Assembly: GCA_014843695.1 (NCBI GenBank)
Contig: CM026400.1
Span: 29,331,563-29,395,562 of the forward strand
Length of the DNA stretch: 64,000 bases
Direction: 5' to 3'
From: Archivesica marissinica
Taxonomy: Eukaryota > Mollusca > Bivalvia > Venerida > Vesicomyidae
Made by a program: the position numbers and the translations under genes. The notes below the pieces were generated by a model, which did not search any database, was not told the DNA's origin, and saw only the letters and a program-made list of their open reading frames with translations. Below are positions 19,440-29,398 of this stretch, piece by piece; position 1 is the stretch's first letter, and each line of letters starts with the position of its first letter.

Positions 19440-19699
19440 GTGTTTTACGTTTATTTATCGTCGCTACCGGTTGTCCATATGAGCGACACCTCCTGAAGAG
19501 ATAAGTCATTTTAGATTTTTGAAGGGTAGTGCAATGATACAGACAGAGACCCATTCCAGAATCTCCTCCGGTTCTTTTACGTACACGGCGTGAAGCACCT
19601 ACACGAGACCTCGGTTTAAGGTCCCATCTGAAAGACTTTTAATTTTATTAGGGTCAGACGTGGGATCGAACCTGCGATTCCTGGATTACCAGTCCAGTA
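19440..19699 (-). mobile_element. SINE-A copy 9, head-truncated
   Basis: The tail hairpin and body are good and the B box is present (rc of GATCGAACCTGCGATTCC), but the sequence stops at CCAGTCCAG in the anticodon stem and continues TAAAACACACAGAAG. Confidence 0.88.
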
Positions 19700-19734
19700 A
19701 AACACACAGAAGCCTTGATAGCGTTGCGTTCATT

Positions 19735-19907
19735 TCAGGAGCCGTTACGAGTGTGCCCTTATGCAAGGCACTTAAATTCCACTTGACTCTTCTCTTTCCC
19801 TCTTGGCGATGAATTCTATCAGGAATGATGTCTCGAGAACGATTAATCTAACGTTGCACAAACTTGTTTTACAATCGAGCTAAATATAAATTCGTATAAA
19901 CTAGCAT
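19735..19907 (+). mobile_element. SINE-C copy 4, headless
   Basis: Begins at GAGCCGTTACGAGTGTGCC after the tRNA head and runs through the body to CAATCGAGCTAAATATAAA. The tail hairpin is mutated (ACGTTGCACAAACTTG). Confidence 0.82.
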
Positions 19908-19951
19908 CATTTAGAAGTAACTTGAAGATATGTTCAAGCTACTTACTTTAA

Positions 19952-20446
19952 AGCGACACTACATCAGTGAAAACACAAATTTCTACAGAATGTATTTTCC
20001 TATTATATGGTATAATTTCCCCCCAAATATTTGCCTCAAATACTGAGTATTTCAATAAATAAACAAACGTCGTATACGCGGTTTGTTGACATAACAAAAT
20101 AATGTAAACATCCATGCGTAATACAACTAGCGTATCCTGAATAACACGATTTATGGTACAGATTTACCGTTATATTTCACATTTGTGCCTATATATTTGT
20201 AGACTATTCTTAGTTAAATTATCTCTAAGCGACATTATTTCGCGTTTAGTATTGACGCTCCGATGACAAAACAAACATCAATTCAGGAAGCATGGATCAC
20301 CATTATATGAAATCATACTTTCAATCCACAAAAACACTGTTTATTGATTCAATGTTAGTGTTCGAATGTATTCGGAAGAATTTGTAGTAGCAATGCATTT
20401 ACACGTGACAATGCATTGTATTTGCTTTTTGCGATGCAATGTCGCT
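19952..20446 (+). mobile_element. E element copy 3, complete but old
   Basis: 495 bp from AGCGACACTACATCAGTG to GCAATGTCGCT. TTAA is intact on the left (19948-19951); the right site has decayed to TTTC. The interior is uninterrupted, which makes it the reference layout for the family. Confidence 0.82.
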
Positions 20447-20484
20447 TTCACAGTAGAATGAATAGTAGAGATTGTTGTCATCGT

Positions 20485-20607
20485 CATTGCCGATCGCCCA
20501 CGTGAGCGAATTTGAACAAAATTAATAATTCTAGAATTTGGAGTATAGTGCAATGATACAGACAGAGACCAATTCCAGAGTTTCTTCTGGTTCTTTTAAG
20601 TACGCTT
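20485..20607 (-). mobile_element. SINE-A body fragment, degenerate
   Basis: Keeps GTATAGTGCAATGATACAG and CCAATTCCAGAG; the hairpin loop is still visible as GATCGCCCACGTGAGCGA. Head absent. Confidence 0.7.
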
Positions 20608-20667
20608 TGTAAAAAGACTGGAGAGATCATTAAAAAAATATCGCCCTAGAGACTTTGTGTTTGTTTA

Positions 20668-20787
20668 GTTTATACACATTTATTTTAGCTCGATTGCGAA
20701 ACAAGTTCTTACACCTTATATTAATCACTCTCGAGACCTCATTCCTGATGGAATCAATCGCCACGAGGGAGAGAGAAGCGGCAACTG
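20668..20787 (-). mobile_element. SINE-C copy 5, head-truncated
   Basis: Tail and body up to GAGAGAGAAGCGGCAACTG, then a T run joining directly to SINE-B copy 6. Confidence 0.83.
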
Positions 20788-20796
20788 TATTTTTTT

Positions 20797-21007
20797 TTAA
20801 CAACTTATATTAATCACTCTCGTTGGCTCGGATGAAATCGTATATGTGGTCATTCATGTGGGAGGAAACCGGATTACCCGGAGAAAACCCACCTGTCCGA
20901 TCTGGCGACCATCTTACCATCTCACATACTTCCCTGTCTGAGGATCGAACCCGGATCGCATTGGTGAGAAGCGAGCGCACTAACAACTGCGCTAATCGGA
21001 CAGCCAT
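20797..21007 (-). mobile_element. SINE-B copy 6, lacking the last tail bases
   Basis: Starts AACAACTTATATTAATCACT, so the terminal GCAATCG part is missing, and continues through core and head to GCGCTAATCGGACAGCC. Its tail begins exactly where the neighbouring C copy is truncated. Confidence 0.87.
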
Positions 21008-21080
21008 TTGTATGTGCTACTTTTCACACATGGAATCCAGTTCTACTTAATTAATCATATTCCAGTAATTATATCAGTTT

Positions 21081-21266
21081 ACAGTCAAATCTGTCTTAAG
21101 CAGTCTGCCAAGGGAACCACAGAAAATGGCTGCTTAGCACAGATGGCTGCTTAATAGAGGTCATATGTATAATAACACAGGATATTGTGAATCTGGACAC
21201 TGGCTGCTTAATACAGGTTGGCTGTTTAATATAGGTGACCACTAACACATGTTTGACTGTATTATG
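21081..21266. repeat. Element R copy 1
   Basis: Built from repeats of TGGCTGCTTAATANAGGT-like words (21127, 21200, 21223), with ACAGTCAAATCTG and CATGTTTGACTGT as inverted ends. The related copy at 52376-52505 shares GGTGACCANNGACCACTAAC-like sequence. MITE-like, noncoding. Confidence 0.6.
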
Positions 21267-21374
21267 AAATCTTAATTTTCATTAGGTCACTTTTGCCAAA
21301 TTGCCATTTAAAAATATCCTTCTACTATTTTAGGACGTGCGGGTTTCTAAAAAACAACCCCGAAAAGACGACTT

Positions 21375-21665
21375 CAAATCACTTGCCACTCACCGCGGAA
21401 TGTTCGACTCCCAATAGGGAGGAAGCTATCCAGCTGGTTTGTGGAATGTCAGTGGTTCCAGAAGACAAGGGTGTCCGTCCGTGCGTGAAATACGTCTCGG
21501 ATGGGGCACCCGGTGTCGTACTCCACCAATACCAGGTCTCGGATGGGGCACCCGGAGTCTTCCTCCACCAATACCAGGTCTCGGATGGGGCACCCGGAGT
21601 CTTCCTCCACCAGCTGGAGAGTCGCCATATCACCTAAGCTGATAGTTGGATATTAAACCATAAAA
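21375..21665 (+). mobile_element. SINE-D copy 4 with internal 42-bp triplication
   Basis: B-box remnant (TGTTCGACTCCCAATAGG), the body GAAGCTATCCAGCTGG, and the 3' end GGAGAGTCGCCATATCACC. A 42-bp segment, GTCTCGGATGGGGCACCCGG plus AGTCTTCCTCCACCAATACC, is present three times at 21494-21619. The last two copies are nearly identical. Confidence 0.82.
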
Positions 21666-22169
21666 TGAAAAGTATATTTTGATCTCAATTTGATCTTTTG
21701 ACCCATCTTAATGTACATGACTTATATTTCCTGAACATGTGTCTGGATGTTTACGAAAGCCACTACAGTGCACGCTATAACTGATCAACGGAACCATATA
21801 TTGCAGACAGATGGACGGACGCACAAACGTTGTAAATATATGCTCTCGTAAACGCTTACGGGATGATCATAACATCATTTGTCCTGCGTGTGTGCATCTA
21901 ATGCAATAAATATAGGTCTTAGCTGAACCACATACAAAACTCAAACTCTGCTTGCAAATGGGCAAGACTTGCGATAGCAATGGGCAAGACTTGCGATCGT
22001 TTATTCACTGTAATGACGAGGTTAATTACAAGTACACAACAAATGTGATCATCGTTATATGCACCATTCATTCGCACACACAATGATGTGCCAAGTATTG
22101 TTAAGACATATCTCAAATCAAATCAAATCACATTTATTCACTCAGTGCATCATACATGATACACACATG
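21666..22169. other. Mostly unassigned stretch
   Basis: Holds a 23-bp direct repeat (CAATGGGCAAGACTTGCGAT core) near 21955-21999, and AATCAAATCAAATCACATTT near 22123, which resembles a retroposon tail. Confidence 0.5.

Positions 22170-22202
<33 letters not shown>
22170..22202. repeat. TA dinucleotide microsatellite
   Basis: About 16 uninterrupted TA units. A shorter one lies at 26993-27012. Confidence 0.9.
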
Positions 22203-22205
<3 letters not shown>

Positions 22206-22621
22206 ATACGGTTTTAAACAGCGGTACATAGCAAATCTAATTTACAGAGAGCAAACAGAATATGTTTCGTAAAACGTAACCATCTATTGTTTACACTTTA
22301 TTTAAATAATTTGACTAGATATATTTGTTTTGTGGTATTACAGATTGGTTTGATTTTTTCCAGTGCGAACAGTGCAGATCATAATCAGACTTTTATTCTG
22401 GTAATTGAAATTTCAGATCTGAGCTATACAAACGTAACGCACATAACCTGAAAGTATTACCTGCGGTTATTATTTTGCCATCGTTAAAGATATAAGAAAC
22501 TTGTTTGATATATATCACATGATTTATTATATCGTTAAACATTAACTACATATACTGCACACCCTATACTATGTAGAATGCTAAAAGTGAAATACGCGCA
22601 TTAATTTCATTGCTGTTTAAA
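22203..22621. other. Unassigned AT-rich stretch
   Basis: No feature recognised. Confidence 0.5.
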
Positions 22622-22945
22622 AAAAGTTTAAACTTTATTTATTTTACAACGATTGCGAAGCAAGTTCAAACAACTTATATTAATCACTCTTGTTGGCGCG
22701 GATGAAATTATCATTCGTGATCGTGGCCTAGTGTTTAAGGCGTCCGCCTACGGACAGGGGTTCGTTCTATTATGGCCGGTTGGTGAGCGGCCAGCTAGTT
22801 AAATAATGGTTACCGATTGCCTACCAAATAGGGGTGACACTATAATAAACAAACATTTTACTTTCCTTTTACTTCCCGGTCCGAGGATCGAACCCGGGTC
22901 GCATTGGTGAGAAGCGGCGCTAACCGCTGCACTAATCGGACAGCC
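22622..22945 (-). mobile_element. SINE-B copy 7, interrupted by SINE-H
   Basis: The tail and start of the core (GTTGGCGCGGATGAAATTAT) and the head (CTTCCCGGTCCGAGGATCG to GCACTAATCGGACAGCC) are separated by SINE-H. The B core between GGTCATTC and CATCTCACA is missing, so H insertion was accompanied or followed by a deletion. Confidence 0.82.
22721..22860 (+). mobile_element. SINE-H copy 2, with tRNA head
   Basis: The head GATCGTGGCCTAGTGTTTAA contains an A-box-like GTGGCCTAGTG, then CAGGGGTTCGTTC. The body GGCCAGCTAGTTAAATAATG and GGTTACCGATTGCCTACC and the 3' end GGGGTGACACTATAATAAAC match copy 1. Confidence 0.78.
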
Positions 22946-22974
22946 ATTGCTGTTATGATTTGCTACGGAGAAAT

Positions 22975-23440
22975 CCTATCTTAGACTAATAAACACATAT
23001 CTTCTTTTTCTTTTTTATAGTTTTCAGTGATTTTGGCATATATGTATATTTGTTTATCCACTTTTATTTGTTCCTCTCGTGTTCTATTATGGTTTCCAAT
23101 GACCTTTGGCTTATATATATAATTTTATCCAGTTGTATTCATGTCACTGTCTCCCGGGAGCCTCATTTCACTATAAGACACAACCGTTAGCAATAAAAAT
23201 AATTCCAGTGTAATTTTCTATCAGCTATCAAAATTGAAAAAGACAGACAAACCAAAGTCACTAGAACATATTATTTTATAATTGACTATTTATGAATAGC
23301 TAAAATACCAAAGTACACCCAACCGTGGAGGAATACGAAACACAAGCAGTGATAAAGAAAATGCCATTATCCACTGTTTCAAAACAGTGAACGATAAAAC
23401 TGTCTTTCACTGAGAAAACCCAATGATTAATTGGACAGCT
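22975..23440 (-). repeat. Dispersed repeat L, copy 2
   Basis: Reverse of copy 1, starting AATCCTATCTTAGACTAATA and ending TTTCACTGAGAAAACCCAAT, with GGAGGAATACGAAACACAAG in between. Uninterrupted, so it gives the cleanest view of the family. Confidence 0.7.
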
Positions 23441-23628
23441 TAAATGAAAACATTTTTCTTCATAACGAGCTTAACAAATAATAGATATATTTCTTTATTT
23501 ATAGAGGGTGACCTAATTTGTTCTGAACTAATCTTCCTTAGGGCTCTCTTAAATTTCTTAACACTATAGCATTAATGCACATGATAAAGATGATATATAT
23601 CGAAATACAAAACGACACAAGTATATTA

Positions 23629-23845
23629 CACTAGAGGACATAGAAAACGCACACCTACATTATATGATTATTATTACATGAAAACGAAATACGAAGGATT
23701 CCATCAAAAATATATCCCATCTTTATTACAAAACACAAACTGAACAACTCAAAATATTTAAAACAATGTATTTATATAGTTATTGTTTTTTACATGTAAA
23801 AACAAACTTATCCGAAGTGTGTGTTTTCTATGTCCTCTAGTATAG
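23629..23845 (+). mobile_element. F element copy 3, complete
   Basis: CACTAGAGGACATAGAAAAC at the left and TGTTTTCTATGTCCTCTAG at the right. The interior GGATTCCATCAAAAATATAT, CTTTATTACAAAACACAAAC and CTTATCCGAAGTGTG is single copy. This shows the unexpanded ancestor of the 36-bp arrays at 37.8 and 38.9 kb. Confidence 0.83.
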
Positions 23846-24337
23846 AAAACGACATAAGCATATTACAAAACGACATACGCATATTTAATAGTGTAGTGTC
23901 CTCGTATGTTTGTACGTAGCGCAATCTGAACCGTATCCCAGCAATGTGGATTATTGACATGTACAATCTGTCTTTCCCCCCAACAATCTATCAGCGTAGT
24001 TTGCCAACTAGTGTCAATAAAAGCTACTTTCATTAAGAACTCCAATTTCCTACAGTAAATAGTTGCCAGAGAACATGTGCCATTCACCGTCCAACATCTG
24101 GACATACAGTTAGCCGTTTATATACATTGTTTGCAAGGCATCAACCAGAATTGTCCAATATTTCGGACAAAGCAAGAATGTATAGCACAATCGATGACTG
24201 TGTCTCGTTATGTCCATACATCTTCGAATGTTGGTCAAGATTTTGGTCTGGCATACCGACACATGTGTAGTTTAGACTGGCATTATCTAATTTCAAATTT
24301 AATATCATGTACCAACATTATTATTATTCGATACTCG
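23846..24337. other. Unassigned stretch
   Basis: No repeat recognised. Overlapping ORFs of 80-92 codons on both strands (23863-24355) have no recognisable motif. Confidence 0.5.
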
Positions 24338-24500
24338 GCCAGGCCACGTATGTAGTGTCATTGAACAAGACACCTCACACACATTGCTTAGTACTGGTTA
24401 ACCACTTAGGTCGGCTAAGCCTGCCCAGGAAAACATGTCTAGGTCCCCGTCCCCGCAAGGGGTTTGACATTAATGGAACATACATACCAACAGGAAACGG
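24338..24500 (+). mobile_element. SINE-G body fragment joined to a U-type hairpin end
   Basis: CATTGAACAAGACACCTCAC, CACATTGCTTAGTACTGGTT and AACCACTTAGG match the G body. At 24453 it runs into CCCCGCAAGGGGTTTGAC, the hairpin end also seen in repeat U at 38.8 kb. Confidence 0.6.
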
Positions 24501-24763
24501 GTGTACCATACCCCTGTAATGTTAACCTTGCCATATGTTTACCATAACACAATAACAACTAAAGAATATCACTCGGCGTGATGCAATTCTCCGCACTGGC
24601 AATTGACACAAGAACAAATAATGATTGCGCTTACAGTAGTATATGTCAATGGAAGTGGAAAGTTCGCTGACCTCCCTGGCTATAAGCCTTGGTCAATGTA
24701 TCCCACCATCAATCCACGTGGACCATCATCAAAGCACATTTGTCTTATCCCATCCATGTACAT
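24501..24763. other. Unassigned stretch before the 53-bp array
   Basis: No feature recognised. Confidence 0.45.
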
Positions 24764-25580
24764 ACTGATAGACAAACAGACGTATTCAAAAACAATAAAT
24801 CTCACATCAATACATAGACTGATAGACAATCAGACGTAGCCAAAACAATAAATCTCCCATCAATACATAGACTGATAGACAAATAGACGTAGTCAAAGCA
24901 ATAAACGTCCACTACATGTATAGACTGATAGACAATCAGACGTAGTCAAAGCAATAAACGTCCACTACATGCATAGACTGATAGACAATCAGACGTAGTC
25001 AAAGCAATAAACGTCCACTACATGCATAGACTGATAGACAATCAGACGTAGTCAAAGCAATAAACGTCCACTACATGCATAGACTGATAGACAAGCAGAC
25101 GTAGTCAAAGCAATAAACGTCCACTACATGCATAGACTGATAGACAAACAGACGTAGTGAAAGCAATAAACGTCCACTACATGCATAGACTGATAGACAA
25201 TCAGACGTAGTCAAAGCAATAAACGTCCACTACATGCATAGACTGATAGACAAATAGACGTAGTCAAAACAATAAACGTCCACTACATACGTAGACTGAT
25301 AGACAATCAGACGTACTCAAAGCAATAAACGTCCACTACATGCATAGACTGATAGACAATCAGACGTACTCAAAGCAATAAACGTCCACTACATACGTAG
25401 ACTGATAGACAAGCAGACGTAGTCAAAGCAATAAACGTCCACTACATGCATAGACTGATAGACAAATAGACGTACTCAAAGCAATAAACGTCCACTACAT
25501 ACGTAGACTGATAGACAAATAGACGTAGTCAAAGCAATAAACGTCCACTACATGCATAGACTGATAGACAAATAGACGTT
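24764..25580. repeat. 53-bp minisatellite, about 15 copies
   Basis: The unit is ACTGATAGACAATCAGACGT, AGTCAAAGCAATAAACGTCC and ACTACATGCATAG. Variant sites (AATCAG/AAATAG/AAGCAG, GTAGTC/GTACTC, TGCATAG/TACGTAG) are shuffled between copies, as expected from repeated unequal exchange or conversion. The first two or three copies are diverged. The last half-unit runs into GTTAACCACTGGACTACTGA, which resembles a decayed SINE-A head. Confidence 0.95.
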
Positions 25581-26261
25581 AACCACTGGACTACTGACCC
25601 GTATATGCATTACTGCAGCTAATGCATAAACATGTTTCACTTATAACGACAAGAAAGCTCCCGTTTGTGCGACAAAGTCCTAATGCATGTCAATTTAAAA
25701 TCGGTCTGTTTGCAACTCCAAATAATCTCTTTGCAAAATTAATTAATCCGTTCAGCGCTCCTAAACTTGATTTTCTTGCTCGTTATTGGGTTGAGGTGTT
25801 TCCTCATTAGTGGCTTAAATTTTCTAATGACCTTGCCTTTAGGCTTTTTTACTATGACATGAAAACTTTCCGAGAAGTTCTGAAGTAATCAGTGCCAATT
25901 ATCAGTCATGTAGAAGCTTCACATTAAAGGGGAATGTCCATAGATTTAGTGCAGACTCCTCATTGGCTGCACGTCACAGCTGGGGCACATCTCGCAGCAG
26001 TAGCCATGGACACATGGATATTCAGCGTTGATCTATACTGAACTACGCGTCAGAGATATGGGGCCATACCAAATCTAAGGAAATCGAAAGGATTCATTTA
26101 AAGGTCTGTAAACGTATATTGAATGTTAGATTAGCACAGTCGGTGTACATTGCGAACTCGGTCGTTATCCTTTGCTTATTTCACGCTATGTTAAAATTAC
26201 GAATATACTAATACGAACACTGTATCAACAAGGATTGTATGAATATAATGAGAGACATCGG
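25581..26261. other. Mostly unassigned stretch
   Basis: Apart from the SINE-A-like head remnant at 25579-25602, no repeat or gene is recognised. Confidence 0.5.
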
Positions 26262-26610
26262 TCAGTTACTGCCCCTGAATACTCTCTATAAGTAAATAGG
26301 TCATATTAAGTGTTTTCCTCAGTTTTTATCCTTGCTTACTTTGCACAACATGCTAGCAATTTTATTCCATTTTCGCTTCTTTTAATTATTAAATAACTAC
26401 ATATATCTCGACAGATCTCCAATAGTATGGGAATGCAATGGGTAATTATTTGTACTACAATGTTATCAGTTAATTAAGACGATTTTGATACAGCAACATC
26501 TGGTTAGGGCACAACAGTAAAAACAAAGGATTCTAACTAAATGGATCTTTTTACATTTTGGATTAATTCAGACTTTTCTGCCAAGGGAGGTAATAGAAAA
26601 TTAGCGATGT
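26262..26610 (-). repeat. Dispersed repeat M, copy 2
   Basis: Inverted relative to copy 1, with GTCAGTTACTGCCCCTGAAT at the left, AACAAAGGATTCTAACTAAA inside and CCAAGGGAGGTAATAGAAAA at the right. Ends are similar in both copies but target duplications are not visible. Confidence 0.65.
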
Positions 26611-26767
26611 CTAAAAACTGGGCATACAATGTAAAATATTTGCTGAACAACTATGGATTTCCCAATGTGTTAATATATTTACCCAGGAATGGTTTGGGAA
26701 TTTAGAAGTCCAGTCCTTGATAATCATAGAATGTTTAAAAATAATATATGTTGTGAGAGTTATCTAG

Positions 26768-26815
26768 CTCGCCCATATGGTTCGCCGGCGGCGAGGGTAA
26801 CTAAGCTCAATCATC
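26768..26815 (+). mobile_element. I-element 2, 48-bp hairpin insertion with perfect target duplication
   Basis: AGAGTTATCTAG at 26756-26767 and 26816-26827 brackets 48 bp: the stem CTCGCC/GGCGAG with loop CATATGGTTCGCCGGC, followed by GGTAACTAAGCTCAATCATC. A retroposon so short that only its 3'-terminal structure was copied. Confidence 0.85.
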
Positions 26816-26827
26816 AGAGTTATCTAG

Positions 26828-27522
26828 ACATTGGGTCACGAAACCGTAATATGTTGTGTATTAGTAGGTTGAGATTATCAGTTCATCTCCCTTTAAGAAT
26901 CTAAACAGGCCGATAGGCAATATATAGAATACCGAGAAATCAAAGACAGTGTAACTGCTGTAATACATTAGACATAGAAGACGAATATCAGACTATATAT
27001 ATATATATATATGTGCATGCCTTAGTAATTTACACAAAAAGTACATACATAAATATTACAATTATACAACATTTTTTAGATTGCTAATGTCAACGGAGAC
27101 GAATGTATTATGTAACTTGTCCAAATCTGTCAAAGAAGCAATCAATATCTTTAAGAAACACTTTGCTGAAAGACAAAAAAAGTTTAATTAGTATGCTATA
27201 TGTTCATAATATTTATGCAAGCTCCCTGGCAAACTCACTTTATGAGCTCTGTTTGATGGTATTAAATAAAACTAAGAAAATATTTACCGTAATTTGTAAT
27301 CATTAATATACTGATAGAAACTTTTTCTTAAACTGATTACAATTATATGAATATTGTTAACTATTGCTATGCACCATACCTATATTACATGACCAATTAA
27401 TATATAATCTAGTGTATGCTTTTTAGACGATGCACTATGTATAAGTCTTGTACTAAATAAACAGATTGTTCTTTAAAAGCAAGTGTATATTCGCAAACTG
27501 ATCAATTATCACAATGATAAAC
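26828..27522. other. Unassigned AT-rich stretch
   Basis: TA microsatellite at 26993-27012. A 67-codon ORF at 27103-27306 has no recognised motif. Nothing else seen. Confidence 0.5.
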
Positions 27523-27532
27523 TAAACGATAT

Positions 27533-27786
27533 TAGGCTGTGCGATTGGCGCAGTGGTTAGCGCACTAGCTTCACACCAATGCAACCCGGTTTCGATCCTC
27601 GGACCGGGAAGCATGTGAGATGGTACGGTGCTCGCCAAATCGGACAGGTGGGTTTTCTCCGGGTACTCTGGTTTCCTCCCACACGAATGACCACCTTTAC
27701 GATTTCATCCGCGCCAACGGGAGTGATTAATATAAGTTGTTAGAACTTGCTTCGCAATCGTTGTAAAATTTATAAATAAAGTTTAA
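27533..27786 (+). mobile_element. SINE-B copy 8, full-length, with target duplication
   Basis: Head GGCTGTGCGATTGGCGCAGTGG, with the degenerate anticodon region GCTTCACACC (other copies read CTTCTCACC, Glu CTC-like), B box GGTTTCGATCCTC, core GTGGGTTTTCTCCGGGTACT then CTGGTTTCCTCCCACAC, and the tail AAGTTGTTAGAACTTGCTTC. Its own end GTTTAAAC is split by element T at TTAA. The duplication TAAACGATAT lies at 27523-27532 and, beyond T, at 28021-28030. Confidence 0.93.
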
Positions 27787-28019
27787 CCCGTTCAACACCA
27801 CATACCTCTAAATAGGCTTACAAAAAGTGTAGATTCAGATGAGCCGGCTCGTGACGAGCCGTCTCATCAGGATCTGCACTTTTTGCCAGTGATATGACTA
27901 TTTTTAGACATAATTACCCAATTTGATAAATGAACTTGTCCAAATGTGATTTTCTGATTCATTTATTGGTTTATGAATATCATGGACCAGTCCATGTGAG
28001 TTACTTGGTGTTGAATGGG
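27787..28019. mobile_element. Element T, piggyBac-type MITE, TTAA duplication
   Basis: 233 bp between TTAA at 27783-27786 and 28020-28023. Ends are CCCGTTCAACACCA and TGGTGTTGAATGGG (one mismatch). A CCC start plus TTAA duplication is the piggyBac-superfamily hallmark. Internal perfect palindromes GGCTCGTGACGAGCC and CATGGACCAGTCCATG (one mismatch). No transposase ORF, so non-autonomous. Confidence 0.82.
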
Positions 28020-28195
28020 TTAAACGATATCACCGCTATGGACTGGTTCGCGAATTGGATTGATCGCAACTTACAGACGTTCTATGAACTAATGCAATTT
28101 ATTATCATAATTCTCAGTCCATGTAAAAAGTATAACGTCTACAAGAAAAGAACACTCGTTGTCATCATTCTATCTATCTTGGTTTATATAAAAAC

Positions 28196-28402
28196 AATTA
28201 GCTCGATTGCGTCACAAGTACTTACAACTGATATTAATCACTCTCGAGACCTCATTCCTGGTGGATTCCATCGCCACGAGGGGGAGAGAAGAGGCAAAGT
28301 AGAATTTAAATTCCTTGCTTAAGGGCACAATCGTAACGGCTCCAGCGGGGCTCGAACTCCAAGCCTTTCGCACCTGAAGTGAACGCGCTACCACTGTTAT
28401 CT
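28196..28402 (-). mobile_element. SINE-C copy 6, near full-length
   Basis: From the tail (TTAGCTCGATTGCGTCACAA) to the head. The anticodon region is TTTCGCACCTGAAGTGAAC (rc gives TTC.CTTCAGGTGCGAAA). The head acceptor end is diverged (ACTGTTATCTTCC). The overlapping long ORF here is SINE and element T sequence read through, not a gene. Confidence 0.88.
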
Positions 28403-29164
28403 TCCTTAGATGACAATCCCTTGGGAAGAGCCGTCTCTAATGTTGTAAGAACTTGTGGCTCGACCCATTGTTGTTTCCCTTGCATATAGTGTATGTAGAT
28501 TCTGTGTCATAGTAGAGCAAACTAAAATATGATTAAGCTAACCCCTCGCGGCGACTTAGTCATATTTCTCCTATAATGTCTAGTTCAGTAATTGATATTG
28601 GCTCTCCCGTTGATAGGTAGTGCCTATTTCATATTAAAACATTAAAGGATATGTGTTGCACGTCAATGCTATGTAAATCGCGTGCTGTGGTACAGTCTAG
28701 GTATGCGCCACAAACGTATTTGTAAATTGTAATGTGTGCACATGTCATACTATTGAATCAGAATACCACTTCGTTGTTATGCTGTCCTTTGTATGCAAAT
28801 CGTAGGCTAGCACTATGCATTATGAGTAATTATTCTGGGCTTACAATGCAAAACTTGACGATGCATCAAACAACAATACAACAATTATTAGAACAGCAAA
28901 ACAATATTAACAAATTCTTTGTGTCAGAAACACAACACTCAAACAAACACCTGCTTCAAGATAACATACTTTGTTCATTAATTTAGCAATATGCATTGTT
29001 CATATCTTGGTAATTTGAGATTATAGTTATTGAATTGTCTTGCTATGTGTATATATATAGAATGGTGGAACCTATGCTCGGCGTATTTTCCATTTATATC
29101 CGTATTTATGTGTTCCAACAACGTAGTGGAATGGAATCAGTTTTTTACATTATGCATAAATGTT
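28403..29164. other. Mostly unassigned stretch containing repeat U
   Basis: Repeat U lies at 28518-28627 (separate entry). A 84-codon ORF at 28732-28986 has no recognised motif. Confidence 0.5.
28518..28627 (-). repeat. Dispersed repeat U, copy 1
   Basis: AACCCCTCGCGGCGA and TCTCCTATAATGTCTA through CCGTTGATAGGTAGTGCCTA match, in reverse, the copies at 38692 and 63660. Confidence 0.6.
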
Positions 29165-29398
29165 TGTTTATACAAATTTATGTTAGCTCGATTGCGAAAC
29201 AGGTTCCTATAACTTATATTAATCACTCTCGAAACTTCATTCCTGATGGAATACATCGCCACGAGGGAGAGAGAAGAGGCACTATGGAATTTAAATGCCT
29301 GGCAAAAGGGCACAATCGTAACGGCTACAGCTGGGAGCGAACACCGTGCATTTCGCACCTGAAGCGAGCGCGCTACCACTACGCTATTACTACTTCCA
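29165..29398 (-). mobile_element. SINE-C copy 7, full-length
   Basis: Tail TTAGCTCGATTGCGAAACAG to the head end CTACGCTATTACTACTTCC. The B box is diverged (rc of GGGAGCGAACACCG), while the anticodon arm (rc of TTTCGCACCTGAAGCGAGC) is conserved. A 191-codon ORF over this region is an artefact of reading the SINE. Confidence 0.88.

Noticed and set aside
27533..27610. Functional tRNA gene
   Set aside because: Pol III boxes belong to a SINE head. The anticodon stem does not pair, and the sequence continues into the SINE body without a terminator. Other heads (A, C, D, G, H) were rejected likewise.
27930..28322. 130-codon ORF with hydrophobic stretches
   Set aside because: Overlaps element T at its start and SINE-C copy 6 at its end; hydrophobic runs reflect AT-rich sequence.
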